This document shows positions 10,975 through 26,480 of a stretch of DNA of 64,000 nucleotides, piece by piece. Source of the stretch: Lichtheimia corymbifera B2541. Taxonomy: Eukaryota; Mucoromycota; Mucoromycetes; Mucorales; Lichtheimiaceae. Each line of letters starts with the position of its first letter. Position 1 is the first letter of the stretch. The notes beneath the pieces are model-generated. The model ran no database searches. It was not told where the DNA came from and saw only the letters and a list, made by a program, of their open reading frames with translations. Where the stretch lies: NCBI GenBank assembly GCA_000697475.1, contig JNEU01001098.1, forward strand, positions 124,001-188,000, read 5' to 3'. The position numbers and the translations under genes are program-made.

Positions 10975-12383
10975 AAAGAAGAACACCGCTTACCGCATAT
11001 GAAGTGCATTATTAACCATGGCAAATAGCTCTGTTGCCCCGCCGCACAAACGATATGTGTGTGTTGCGTGCCTGGTCGTTAGGGATGCACAAGAGCAAAT
11101 TCAGTAGCGATGTGGTGTAACGTGAACATCAATGTTTCTCAAGGATGCGGTGATGACGATCGCCATATGTGGTTAATATGATTCTGGATTTGGATAATTT
11201 TGTTTGAATCGAGTAAACGACGCGTGCTGTCATCGTTGCGCCTTCAATGCATCCCAACGTACAAGATCCCATATCTCCCTCGCTGCTTTCAGGAACACCA
11301 ATGCTACACACATGCAATAACGCGGGTCACGCCGATTTGTGTGTCGATAATACAAGCATGAGTTGCATAATTTCGTGTCCACTCGTGGAGAAAAGATAAG
11401 CCAGATTATTAATATGTTGATTATATTTCCTCATTACAATGGGCATTGTATGCATAATTGGTTGACAGGTCATTCTTTACATTTGCCACCACCGCCGGTC
11501 CACCCCTTGTTTGTGCTCCTGACAATGACAACATGCTGCAGGGTCCATTGATAAGTTTATGCAAGGGTCAGCAGAACAAACAAACCTTTACCACTCTAGT
11601 GCGTGGCAAATGCTGCTAAAAGCCAACAACCAGGTAAATCTCATGAGAGGCTGAAAATAGCAAGCACGTTTGAAAATAACAGGTATTTGGGTTAATGGGT
11701 TGCATGATCAATTACAGTCAATAACATTGGTCTCCGAGCTGTCCCATTTTCTTAGATATGGTGGCTCATTGTATATGTGCAAGGGCCAATTTTGGTATAA
11801 ACGCAGAAGAAACTACTTTATAAAGAAAGTCTTGCCTTTTGTTAGCAGAGATACAAGCGATCAGCAGCACGATCGCATCATTGCTGCCTGTGACACGGAC
11901 CGAGTTTGGTACTTTTTTATGCAAAAGGATCGCCATGTATAGTTTGGTGCCAAAAAGTAATACATTGTCGATAAATGATGTATACACACTGTTGGGCACA
12001 AGTTACATCGTTGCATTACGCTGGTAAATGGCATTCAGGGGCAGACGATTAACATGTGAAAGTTGATATCCCGCTATCCAGGAACATGTATCGTCGTTTT
12101 GTTGACTATTGTCTATGTGTCTATGTATGTGTGAATGTGCCTATGTGTCTATGTGTTCGTTGTAATCAATACCACTCAGTGGTGGAGTTCATTGTTGTCG
12201 GCAATCGTCTCCGAACATTTGAGAAAAATCGGTCTCATAGTGCATTCATTTTCTTTTTCTTCCCTCCGGACGCTTCGTTACACAAACAACCAAAGGTAAG
12301 TTTATGGCCAACGCCGCCACTTTTGCCCGGACGCCCCTCAATGTCACCCATCATGACAGTCGATCAAGTGACAATGCACGCTC
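10975..12383. other. Divergent intergenic region (protease / YEATS)
   Basis: About 1.4 kb without a supportable gene. It should contain the regulatory region of the secreted protease on the minus strand and the leader of the YEATS gene on the plus strand. A GT/TATG-rich stretch lies near 12117-12155. Short ORFs are AT-rich and lack recognisable features. Confidence 0.45.
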
Positions 12384-13621
12384 ATGCCTTCCAAAACCGA
12401 TACCTATAGGTTCATAGACTCGAGCTGGCAAGCACACTTTGAATGGTATGTGTGTTTTACCCAGACCTCTCTTTCTCCCCTCGAATTTCTACTACTATTG
12501 TTAGATGCATGAATTCTTCCAATAGTCACTAACATCCTTGTGGTACGCTTCCCACGTAATAGAAACTCAAAAAGCATCTCAACATACAAACGACCAATAA
12601 GATCATCCGTGAAACACTCAATCATCAAAAATGGCGCTCATGGACTATCCAAATACACTGCTGTGAACACCATCATCTTTCGACATCATCGTCATGTTTG
12701 GATGCCTATGTTGATCACGTCGAATATATCCTGCATGAATCATTCCAGCCATCACGTATTGGTAAGATTAGCTCTCGCTTATTGCCATTCTGTTTAGTGA
12801 TTTTATTTTCTAGTTGTTACGCAAGCACCTTATCTTTTAAAGCAAGAAGGTTGGGGCGAATTCGAGCTTGGTATAGTGTTTCACCTGAAGGATGGTACGG
12901 TGCAATCAACACGATTCGATCTCCATTTCCAACGACGAAAGTACACACGTACGCGCACTTTGGCAAGTATTTCTATTGTTGGTTTAGCCGCGGGGAAGAG
13001 AGAAAACGAGAGGAGGTGAATTATGTTATCCAACGTGTGACAAAGCTCATGCAAATTGGTGATATAGATAGTAGAAGCACCTGATGAGGATGTCTGGTCC
13101 TATGGCGTATCCCCCAGCAAAAGCCTATCCGCGAGCAAAAGAAGACTTTCAGTAGAGGATATCAAGGTACATACATCAACGCCGCCCATTGTCTGATTAC
13201 CCTATCTTATTTGATATTTCAAAAACATAGGGCATCGATTTAGACGAACTGACTACTTGCTTGGAATCGCTTGATGGTGACGATTTGCGAAAAGTATACG
13301 ACATATTCTCCAAATTTGATACACGTGATATGAGCATAATGGAATGGAAAGGTAGTTCAACAATATGCATTATGCTGAATGTACATCACCAGTGTTGCTC
13401 ACATGACTCATTTTGTGATAGATGAAATCTGGTTTGATATATTTGGCTTGGAGCACAATCTCGTATGGCAACTATGGGACTTTTGTCAGACGCTAAAAAT
13501 GCGGGATGATGAATTAAAGTCAGGTACAACGCCGGTGTTATTGCATGACAATGAAGACCAAGCGAATCCATCCACAACAACAACAGCAGCAGCAGCCTTG
13601 GCTACTCATTTACGTACATAG
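12384..13621 (+). CDS. YEATS-domain chromatin reader, AF9/TAF14-like
   Basis: Exons 12563-12761, 12814-12966, 13072-13166, 13231-13351 and 13422-13621 join cleanly; a first exon from 12384 to about 12449 is less certain. The predicted product is ~277 aa. The YEATS domain (about residues 20-145) shows KWRSWTIQI, the strand VDHVEYILHESFQ and the signature EGWGEFELGIVFHL. The C-terminal ~75 residues (LDELTTCLESLDGDDL to WQLWDFCQTL) resemble the AHD/ET-like domain of AF9/ENL and Taf14, which recruits elongation or chromatin complexes. YEATS domains bind acylated lysines in histone tails. In exon 1 the stronger GTATGT donor would create a stop at the junction, so I used GTGTGT three codon positions later; this join needs transcript evidence. 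Confidence 0.75.
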
Positions 13622-13822
13622 TTCCAAAGATAGCAACTCATTCCCAATTGCCCTTTTCGCTTACAACCTTGCATTATTGTAAATACCATTCCTTTTTCTA
13701 AACAGCAACAACAATACATATATCCCTCAACAAATAACACAGTTGATTTATTCGACCACCATGACTAATACATCGACGACCAACTGCTATATTCCCTCCA
13801 CAAGGAAGCGTACTAAACCGAA
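13622..13822. other. Convergent spacer (YEATS / PABP)
   Basis: About 200 bp between convergent stop codons, AT-rich, with presumable poly(A) signals for both genes. Nothing else is seen. Confidence 0.5.
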
Positions 13823-17326
<3,504 letters not shown>

Positions 17327-19358
17327 ATGTCTCTTGTTCCCGAACCACCCAAAGAGGTCGGCTCTGCCGTCCCAGCCCATACACCTCATGCTGTATCTGT
17401 CATGTTCCCCACTTGGCAAGACAATGTCTATTACGAGGAAGGCAATCCCATCGTCACATCGAAAATGGAATGCGGCTACCCACGCTTCTTTATTCATCCT
17501 TACATTCAAAAGGTAAATGTCGGCTTATGCACCACGTTTCTATTACGACCCTCTCCTCAACCCCATATGATATGCTAGCTCTGTGCCCGTATCGTGACCA
17601 AGTTTGGAAAGCCCGGTGATTCTGGCATGCTATTTCCTTCGCGTAAAGTAGCTGAAGGCTGTCGAGAATTTATGGCACGTTTTCATCCTGAATCGGTTGG
17701 TGCTGTTCGCGTTGTTGAACTCAAGATATCCTCTGAACAAGGCCCATTATCAGTCTACGGCACGCTTTTCCCTGAAGAAGCATTCAAGGCAGCTAAACAA
17801 TATTGGCAACACACCGGCTGTATCTTATCGTCTCGTATGGCAGAACATTGCTTGAATATCATGGATGCCAACAAATCAGCTGCTGCTACACCCAACATTG
17901 AGCCACCAATGACACCGGGAAAACGCTCTCGTTACAGCAAATCAAACAAAGTGCAAAGCAACAACAACAACGCGGATGCTGAAGAGGATCATGCAACCTA
18001 TGTTGAGGAGCGGTATGGTCGTAATCTACCCATTGAATTTGTGGACCACGCCAAAGTAGCGCTTCGACGTCGTATTGCGGGTATCGTCTCCGAACATGAT
18101 AAGAATACAAAGGTCCAAGATTTTGAAAAGGCAACCTCGTCTGAATTGGAGAGTCAGCGTTTGATCCAAGGAGCTCGTGGCATGAAGGGTTTGACGGAGC
18201 AAGATGTTTATCTCTATCCATGTGGCATGAGCGCTATTTATTATGCACATCAGGCGGCATTGTCGATTTTGGGCAGTTCCCGGAAAAGCGTCTGTTTTGG
18301 GTAAGTTGTGTGAGAGGAAGGGGATATATAAAATGGATAGGCCAAATGATTGACATGCGCATCTATGCAGTTTCCCTTATACGGATACGCTCAAGATCCT
18401 TCAAAAGTTTGGTCCAGGTTGTTACTTTTTTGGTTTGGGTGAGGACAAGGATATCGATGAATTGGAAGCCAAGCTCAAAGGAGGTGAACGCATCTTGGCC
18501 CTCTTTTGCGAAGTACCCTCCAATCCCTTGCTCAAGACGCCTGATATGAAACGGCTACGTCAATTGGCCGACGACTATGATTTTATGATGGTGGTGGATG
18601 AAACCATTGGGAACTTTTGCAACGTCAGTGTGCTTCCTTATGCGGACATGGTGGTGAGCAGCCTTACCAAAATCTTCTCGGGCGACTGCAATGTAATGGG
18701 TGGCAGGTGAGTGAGACACACATTATATGTGTAAAAGCAATCGACTTATTTATTTTGATTGGGCATGTATAGCATGGTCCTTAATCCCAACCGCAAGTAT
18801 TACACTGCCATCAAGCAATATTTGAATGCCGAATATGAAGACCTTGTCTGGTGCGAAGATGCCCTGTTCTTGGAGCGTAACTCGAGAAACTTTGAGGAGC
18901 GGTCAAAAACCATCAATGAAAATGCTGAAGCCTTATGCGACTATCTATCCACACATCCTCTAGGTAAATCACATGCCATATGGGTATAATATAACCACAA
19001 CGGTTCTAATATAAGGTTTTTAGTGCATCAGCTGTGTTACCCAAAGTTTGTGTGCCGTGAGTACTACGATGCTGTCAAGAACCCTGAGGGTGGATATGGT
19101 GGATTATTTTCGATGGTGTTGCAGAATGAAGAACAAGCACGTACCTTTTACGATAACCTGAAATGTGCCAAGGGACCTTCACTCGGTACAAACTTTACAC
19201 TTGTCAGCCCCTATACAATCCTCGCCCATTACACTGAACTTGATTGGGCTGCACAATTTGGTGTCTCATCTTATTTAATTCGAGTCAGCGTTGGCCTGGA
19301 AAGCAAAGAATCGCTACTCAAGTCCTTCAAGGATGCACTTGATGCCATCAAACAATAG
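17327..19358 (+). CDS. STR2: Cystathionine gamma-synthase (fungal STR2/MET-7 type)
   Basis: Five exons (17327-17512, 17579-18300, 18371-18706, 18773-18963, 19024-19358) give 589 aa. It is a PLP enzyme of trans-sulfuration that condenses cysteine with an activated homoserine to cystathionine, towards methionine. The long N-terminal region starting near [17 protein letters not shown] is typical of the fungal subgroup, which lacks the compact bacterial form. The PLP fold shows [16 protein letters not shown], the Asp in [11 protein letters not shown] and the Schiff-base lysine in SSLTKIFSG. An Asn/Ser-rich insert (about residues 170-210, with [12 protein letters not shown]) looks like a lineage-specific loop. 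The start ATG at 17327 gives [11 protein letters not shown]; an in-frame upstream ATG at 17288 is possible but unneeded. Confidence 0.95.
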
Positions 19359-19601
19359 CCCTTGGAGGGGAGAGGAGGAGGACCATCAGGACCCATGTGC
19401 GTTTTGTTTTTCCGCAAAAGTTAGTTTCCATTATAATATATATATACTTGCCTTTTATTTGCTACAGATAAAATGATGTCTTGGGGAGGATGGTTACCGT
19501 GCTTATGGATGATATCATGATCATGCTCCGACGCACGATCGATAAAACTTGTGTTGATGAGGAGCTCGGGGCTGTCTTTTAAAGTGAGACAGGTTGGAAT
19601 T

Positions 19602-19610
19602 GTATATAAA
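19602..19610 (+). promoter_or_regulatory. TATA-like box of the PKA-type kinase gene
   Basis: TATATAAAG lies 45-53 bp upstream of the kinase start codon at 19655, in the 296-bp spacer after the cystathionine gamma-synthase gene. Confidence 0.55.
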
Positions 19611-19654
19611 GAGGATGTCAAAACACCGAAGTTGGGTCACAAAACTTTTCGAAA

Positions 19655-21082
19655 ATGGAGGCTGTCAAGGGAGTTGTTCGAAGGCTAAGCGGGAAGAAGA
19701 AACGTAGTATGCTACCTTCTCTTACCTGCACTCCTATTGAACCATCATCATCATCCACTACTACGTCACAAAAGCAACAACATATACCCAGTGCACCTAC
19801 GTCCCCTGTACAAAGTCGTCGCACATCATCCACCATCAGCTCCCTTTCTCTTGGAGATAAGGTGGAGGAGGATAACAGCACTTGTGCAACCCATGATGTC
19901 GATACCCAACATGCCACACCTAGTTCTAGCAGAAAGACATCATGTTCATCTACATCAGGGCCTGCCACTCCACCCATGCCACAACAACCACGAACGCTTA
20001 CTACTACTACCCCAGGTGCTGCTGCTGTCTCCACAACAAAGAAACAACACATGGACCAACTTACCCCACCCCCTTCACTCCCCGTTTCTCCCGATGCAAA
20101 GCCCGCTCTTGATAGTGGTGTTAATCCACTTGATAATTACATCATCAAGCAAACCCTGGGTACTGGCCAATTCGGTCGGGTCCATTTAGCACAAAGCCTT
20201 GTGGATGATCAACATTATGCGATCAAGATCATCAGTAAACACGATGTTGTACGACAACGGCACACCAAGCATATCAACAATGAACGCGCGATATTGGATC
20301 GAGTATCGCATCCATTTCTGGTCAATATGTACGACACTTTTCAAGACGATGCCCGTTTATTCATTGTGATGGAATATGTTCAAGGAGGTGAATTATTCCG
20401 CATTCTACGACGACAGAAAAAGTTTGACGAAGAGACGACCCGGTTTTATGCTGCCGAAGTTATTTTGGCGTTGGAGTACATGCACGAGCTTGACATTGCC
20501 TATCGCGATATCAAACCTGAGAACATCCTATTGGATGCCCAAGGTCATATCAAGATTGTCGATTTTGGCTTTGCAAAGATGGTGCCCGATTTAACGTGGA
20601 CCGTGTGTGGGACGCCTGATTACTTTGCACCCGAGATTATTCGATCCAAAGGATACAACAAGGCCGTCGACTGGTGGTGCTTGGGTGTCTTGATTTACGA
20701 AATGTTGACCGGCAAAGCCCCGTTCACCCAAAAGAATCCAATTGACATGTATCAAAACATTCTCGATTGTCGTGTGCCATGGCCTGAGGATATCAGCCCT
20801 GTTGCCAAAGACTTGCTCCAGCACTTGCTTACCCCGGATTTATCAAGACGTTATGGCAATCTCAAGGATGGTGCCTTGGATATTAAACAACATGCATTCT
20901 TTGAAGGCCTCGATTTTAAAGCTATTCTTGAACGCAAAGTGACCCCGCCTTATCAACCCGAGATCCAAAGTGATAGTGATGCCACGTGCTTTGACAAGTA
21001 CGACGAACCTACAACGCCATATGAACAACAACAACAACCACTCGCTGCTGATCCTTATCGTTCCCAGTTCCCTGACTTTTAA
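19655..21082 (+). CDS. cAMP-dependent protein kinase catalytic subunit (AGC family)
   Basis: Intronless 475-aa protein. Residues 1-150 are a disordered Ser/Thr/Pro/Gln-rich extension with a basic start (KGVVRRLSGKKKR). The kinase domain follows, with the glycine loop GTGQFGRVH, the ATP lysine in YAIKII, the catalytic loop YRDIKPEN, DFGFAK and the activation-loop block TWTVCGTPDYFAPE. The AGC tail contains a CFDKYDEP turn and ends in the hydrophobic motif FPDF, as PKA-C does. It would phosphorylate Arg-Arg-x-Ser/Thr sites once released from a regulatory subunit by cAMP, controlling growth and dimorphism in Mucorales. Ile for Leu in the catalytic loop and PDYFAPE for PEYLAPE are mild divergences. 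Close AGC relatives (PRKX) cannot be excluded. Confidence 0.93.
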   Translation: MEAVKGVVRRLSGKKKRSMLPSLTCTPIEPSSSSTTTSQKQQHIPSAPTSPVQSRRTSSTISSLSLGDKVEEDNSTCATHDVDTQHATPSSSRKTSCSSTSGPATPPMPQQPRTLTTTTPGAAAVSTTKKQHMDQLTPPPSLPVSPDAKPALDSGVNPLDNYIIKQTLGTGQFGRVHLAQSLVDDQHYAIKIISKHDVVRQRHTKHINNERAILDRVSHPFLVNMYDTFQDDARLFIVMEYVQGGELFRILRRQKKFDEETTRFYAAEVILALEYMHELDIAYRDIKPENILLDAQGHIKIVDFGFAKMVPDLTWTVCGTPDYFAPEIIRSKGYNKAVDWWCLGVLIYEMLTGKAPFTQKNPIDMYQNILDCRVPWPEDISPVAKDLLQHLLTPDLSRRYGNLKDGALDIKQHAFFEGLDFKAILERKVTPPYQPEIQSDSDATCFDKYDEPTTPYEQQQQPLAADPYRSQFPDF

Positions 21083-21269
21083 CCTTCTTATACATATCTC
21101 TCTCTCTTTTTTTCCGTCATCTGTATCATAACCCTCCTCCTCATTGCACGTATTACAAATCCCTTTGTTTTACCCCAGCCCCCTTTTCTTTCTTATTCTT
21201 CACGTGCCTTAATGTCAAAAAGTTTTCGTTTGCTTTCATTAATATATATACACACATGTACTACTTTAA
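21083..21269. other. Convergent spacer (PKA-C / F-box protein)
   Basis: 187 bp, pyrimidine-rich, with a TATATATA run near 21242. No other feature is seen. Confidence 0.5.
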
Positions 21270-22662
21270 TCAAAGAGAAGAGGATGTTTGTAAAAGAGCA
21301 TCGACGCTCATTTGTGTTGGAAAATGGACCGTGAGACGCGTATGATAGTTGAAGGCCAAATGGAGTTTGCAAAAGGTACCAACACGATTCAGCAGGATAT
21401 GTTTATCGGTCACCAAACGTCGGATAGCCGTGGGGGATACTTGATCAGGTTGGTCATAAGTAATATCAACAAGGGATGCCACGAGACTGAATGCATCGAG
21501 GGTGTGATCGGATAGGATCATGTCGGGTGCACGTTTTATCACCAGCTTTTCCAAACAAGGTGTGCATGTTAATAAAAGATCCTCCAATCCAAACTCTGTC
21601 AAATCGTTGACTATAATGAGATGAAGCTGTTTGAGCTGTGGGAAGGTTGGATTGCTGTTTTCTGCCAAACGTCGAATGCATTCGTCGCTGATGTTGCATG
21701 CATGTAAATGCAAGCTTGTCATTGTCGTACAAGAGCCATAGAGAACAACGCCTGTAAATGCAATATCGGTGACGCGACGTAATGAAATGGATTGCACAGC
21801 CGTTGTCAGTTGATGTACTCTTTCAGGTTCTCCTCCTTCTCCCACATTGGTGGGTCGATATCCAAATCCAAGCGTGGTGAGAGATGCATGGTATTGACTT
21901 AAAAGTTGGATGATGTGATAAGATGGATAAGCATTGTAGCAATTAAGACGCTCGAGTTTTGGACATGATCGTAAAAGATATTCGAATACGGACGATGAAC
22001 CTCGTTCGATATTACTCAACGTGAGTTCTCGTATATTGGTGGTTGCAATTGTCGTGCTGTTGTTCTTGGGATGAGCAGTGCCATAGATGCATGAATCGGA
22101 TAGATCCAAGTATTGGAGATTGGGAAAGTTGGTAAAGAGGATAGTGTCGATATCGTACAAGGTCATATTCAGGCAATACAATTGTAAAAATGTCAAGCTG
22201 GTGATAGTTCCCATGCTACGTAAGGCTCGAAGCATCAATAGAGTTTCCTCTGGTCCTGCCGTGTTGTTCAATTCTAATCATCCTATATGAGTGATCTTTT
22301 CTCCATGGAAACACACACATCATCCTACCGAGTCGTTCCAGCCGTTTGCAACCATGGGTAGCCACCAGTTGTAACGCCAAAGTGCCATAGACTTCAGACA
22401 ACTCAAAGTCAAGTCGCAATGTCTTGAGATGGGAGCCGGCCCACATGATGTAATTCTTTAACGCGTATTGATACGTCTCAAAAGTGGTGGCATCAAGACC
22501 GGAGACGAGATGGCGTCGAAGGTTCAAGTGATTCCATAGCGACGGGGTCTTGATCAGAAAGCGATTCCATTCCCGGCAGACTCGGAGACAACGTGCAAGA
22601 TGGCGAAGTTCCAGGAGACCAAATATATCGAGAGATACTTCGGGAGGTAACTTTGATAGCAT
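21270..22662 (-). CDS. F-box / leucine-rich-repeat protein
   Basis: Two exons (22662-22329, 22273-21270) give 445 aa. The protein opens with an F-box (LSKLPPEVSLDIFGLLELR then CRVCREWNRFL-like residues and SLWNHLNL), the part that docks on Skp1 in SCF ubiquitin ligases. The rest is an array of LRR-like segments (FPNLQYLDLSDSCIYG, CPKLERLNCYNAY, MTSLHLHACNISDECIRRL, FPQLKQLHLI) that would bind a substrate. The substrate is unknown; Mucorales carry large families of such genes. The start at 22662 was chosen because upstream in-frame codons derive from a CA/TG repeat. Confidence 0.85.
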
Positions 22663-23918
22663 AAAGACGTGTGAAAGAGTGGTCAAGGTGCATGGTTGAC
22701 TAACAAGATGATGATCAGCTCGCTCGCATGAACCATGAAACCCAGCAGAGCCTTCTTCAAGAAACGTCCCCCCTTCCCACGCACACACACATACACATAC
22801 ACACACCCATTCCACTTTGACTCCTATAAGATCTATAGACGCGTTTATATTGAAGAGAGAGAGACATAGGTTTCAATAAAGAGAGAGTTTGCACAAGCGA
22901 TAAATTTCAGCATGAATGTCAGGTACAACATCGGACATGTTCTTGCTTACCATCACAATTAGTGTTGGTGTAACCACCACCCCAGTGAATCATTCGATGC
23001 TGAGCAACATGCTTCTTCGATCATAGATTCATGAGATGTTTAGATTCATGGGTAGCTTGCAGTCATAGGTATTGTTCATACCTATAGCACCTTCATATTC
23101 AGTGCCTCAAATTTTTTATTTGACAGTGATCTACTACTACTAATGGCATCTTCACGGGTCATCAAAACTCTATTATCCTCATGTAGAAAAGAGATCCCCG
23201 AGCAAAAGATCATTTTGATTTATTCGTGCTTGTTCATTTCTGCTTGTGGAGAGACTGAAGTTCTTCTTGGGGTGGGGATGAATAATCAAAATGGCTAATC
23301 TAAGATTTACCTCTTGCTACTATTATTAGGCTCGATGATGATGGTGATGATGTCGTATGTAAAGGAGCAGTTGTGATGGAATAAATCATTCATACCAAGG
23401 AAAGGTGCCATTACTATCAAAGGAGAGAGGAGGGACTGGAGCCAACCAACCATGTAGTAGTCAAGCCACCCATCATCCAGAATTCCCACGGCTGCTTGAG
23501 CCGTCCATACATTGCCATATATACATTGCTGGAAAAACCGGTGCGTAGGCTAAATGGTACCATTGACATCAATATAAACGTGCATGACATCAAGTGACAG
23601 GAGCATGGACCACATTCTAGGTCACGTGCTCGATGCTTCTTGATAAGCCTCATGGCGTAGAGGAGGTGTTATTGTATGAGTGGCGGTATACCCAATGCTA
23701 TAATAGTCGAACAATGGATGATTTTTGATTGTATATTGACATGATAAAGAACGCAGCACACTATCGTCCAACTGGTGTTTCTTTCATTTTGTTTAAGCGG
23801 TGGATTGCCAGTGGAAGTGTGTCAGTCACAAATTTGTACATCTACTGCTTGCTGTTTGGTCGGGCTGTGTGGTCTCTTCCTTTCTCTACATAGGTCAGCA
23901 CTCTTTCCCGCATTCAAC
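22663..23918. other. Intergenic region upstream of F-box gene and PAM16
   Basis: About 1.25 kb with a CA-repeat (22783-22806) and a GAGA tract (22855-22866) near the F-box gene's 5' end. Short ORFs on the minus strand near 23417-23653 show no conserved features. No gene is supported. Confidence 0.45.
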
Positions 23919-24523
23919 ATGGTAATTGGAATTACAGGTCGCATGTCCCTGCATTCTCCATTGCTCACGCTTATTCCATAGTCTGCCAGAATAATTGCAC
24001 AAATCGTTGTCTCCTTAGGCACTGTGGTCGGTCGTGCGTTTATTGCTGCATATAAGCAAGCTGCTGCCAGTAAGTTGTTGTTTATTATGTTGCTAGTTAG
24101 GGCCCTGTCTGATATTCATATACTGTTTTATAATAGACGCTGCACAAGGTGGTGCTGCTGCTGCTCGAGGTGGTGCAAAGGAAGGTGCTGTGGATGCCTT
24201 GACCCGCAAGACCGGTATGTCTATGGAAGAAGCCTGTCAAATCCTCAACATCACCAAGGAAGCTGATCTGGAAAAACTTACCAAGGTAAATAAGGAAATG
24301 GAGTCATGGTAGTGTAGAATAAGGCTAACAATGGGATGTGTAGAACTATGAGCATTTATTCAATGTGAACGATACTGCCAAAGGTGGTTCTTTCTATTTG
24401 CAATCCAAGGTTGTACGAGCAAAGGAGAGAATCGAAATGGAGCGAGCAGAAGAAGCAAAGGCCAAAGCTAAACAAGAAGCTGCATCTTCAGCCGAGAACA
24501 ACAATCAATCATCACAACAATAA
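23919..24523 (+). CDS. PAM16: Mitochondrial import motor subunit PAM16 (TIM16/Magmas)
   Basis: Four exons (23919-23921, 23982-24069, 24137-24285, 24344-24523) give 139 aa. The first exon is the ATG alone. The protein has the N-terminal membrane-association segment [18 protein letters not shown] and the J-like domain with [13 protein letters not shown], then [20 protein letters not shown]. The HPD of true J-proteins is absent, as is normal for Pam16, which pairs with Pam18 to restrain Hsp70 stimulation at the TIM23 channel on the matrix side. The C-terminus is a Gln/Asn/Ala-rich tail. The reading is supported by exact phase across all three introns. Confidence 0.95.
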
Positions 24524-25139
24524 GCAACCAACGAGCATTCCCCCCACCCCCACTCTCTCTCCCTCTCTCTCTATCAATCAACCTTTCTCCATTCCACCCC
24601 GTTCTCCTTTTTTTTGCATGTAGACAATGAAAACCCTTTTCCTCAAGCTAGACTTCTCACAACCGCTAATACATAAGCTTATTTGACCGCATCTTGTTTC
24701 AATACATTGTACGGATTGGATAGATCAATATTGGGTCACTGTAGTGTGGTAGATGTCAACCTTCTTTGAGACCGTTCCTTGCAAACAGGATTATCTACTA
24801 CCCTACTACTTTGAGTCTTATGAAGTTGCTAATAATGCTAGGTTTTATTATGAGGGCAATACGGTGGCGTTGATATAAACAAGATCAAGTGCAAAAGTGC
24901 ATAATACTGTGTGAGAGAACTGAGACTTAATTTGAGACCAGCTCGGTCCTGGTGAAGATTTGAGCATGTAGATACATCTATCGATGCCTTCGAATGAAAA
25001 TCATTTTAATTGAATAAAATATGACAAGAGCAAATGCATTTGCCACTTAAAGACAAGCACCCGTGCTTATACACGTGGCCCTGTCTTTGTATTAGCTGAT
25101 CGTTTCACTCTACACGCCTTCCCAATCTCGTACTCCCTG
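24524..25139. other. Intergenic stretch downstream of PAM16
   Basis: Starts with a C/T-rich PAM16 3' region (CTCTCTCCC runs at 24551-24572), then AT-rich DNA without coding signal. Confidence 0.4.
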
Positions 25140-26480
25140 ACACAGCAATGCATTACTTTTCAAAATAGCTTGTCCCCAAAATTGACTTCAGGAGTCTAGA
25201 TGCAAGCTTTGGCCATTTCTGTACTCGGGGGTGCCTTTGATTCAACCATTGACCATATTATGTTGTGGTCGTTTAACTATGGATACGTGAGTATAGGGCG
25301 ATATACAGTACAATTTCATCAATAACCAGTGGTGGGTCGTTTTTCTCCAACCTCCTGTGGTCATGTACACCGATGGGTAGATAGCTACGTATTCTGTTTT
25401 TCATCACAGCTTGCGATAATGTTGCTGCATGACGTTTTCCTATTCACGAGTTATCCGTCACCCCTGCTCCTTGAGCTGTGGATTGATGCATAGCTCAATG
25501 ACACGCCACCCTTGTGCTCCATGCATAAACGATAGATTTGCTTTTGCTGTAGGTCTAGACGTTGTTGGAAATTTTTTTATTGTCTTGTAACGAGCTATAC
25601 TCTTGGTTCATGTATTGACCACCCTCCCCCCACAACGCTCCTTTTTCTCGTGCATGAGCCCGAGACTCGTGACATAGCAATGACATGCCACTCATACCAC
25701 CTATTCTATGAACCGATACAATCATGCATCAACAATAGCTTTTATCCTACCTTCTGTTGTAATGGCGGGTATCATAAAATGGCGCTACTCAGATACTCTC
25801 ATTGTATTTCTCTATAGCTCAATGAGCTATGTATGGATTCACGAGTCTACAATGACACACCACCCTTATCTCGCACTACATGCACGCGTAAACAATACCT
25901 TTTTTCCCGCCTACATGTGACTATGTGGACAAGCTTACAGATTTTGACACTACTTTTTCCCGCTACTCAAGGTACGCTGGTTCATCCAGTAACCTCACCA
26001 ATTCCATTTTCCCATCCCCATTGAGCTATGTCAACAATAGCTTTTCTTGTTGGGATCGTTTGTTTGTGGGAGGTTTGTACCACCTTTCATTTTGCACATT
26101 CCTTTAACTCCTGTACGCCCGTTTATAGATCAGCAATGACACATCACGCCCTATTTCTTGCTCAACAAGTAATGATGGATAAGCAATAATGCTTCCTCCT
26201 TTCAACATGAGTCCTTTTAGCCAATCCTCGGCCATCACTCGTGACACTCTTGGATCCATGCACTACCCATCTTTTATCTCGTCCTCCTAAGCCAATGCAA
26301 TGGTATCAACAATGACACTTTTTTTTATTTGTACACGCGACCATGTAGGTTGAGGCATACTTTTCGACTCATGTTGTCTACCGCCTGTCACTCGTGATAC
26401 TCTTGCATTCATGCATTGATCCCTAACAAATGTCATTTCTTCCCTTATCGTGAGCTTGTGCGAGGGATCCGATAGGTGCA
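25140..26480. repeat. Degenerate ~175-bp satellite-like repeat
   Basis: A motif like CAATGACAC(A/G)CCAC recurs at 25496, 25678, 25850, 26134 and 26310 (spacings 182, 172, 284, 176). A diverged copy at 25145 sits two periods (351 bp) before the first. Companion motifs recur with it: ACTCGTGA(C/T)A(C/T)TCTTG, ATGCAT(C/T), CAACAATAGCTTTT and GAGCTATGTA. The copies are heavily diverged and carry no stable reading frame, so this reads as an old tandem array. Confidence 0.6.
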
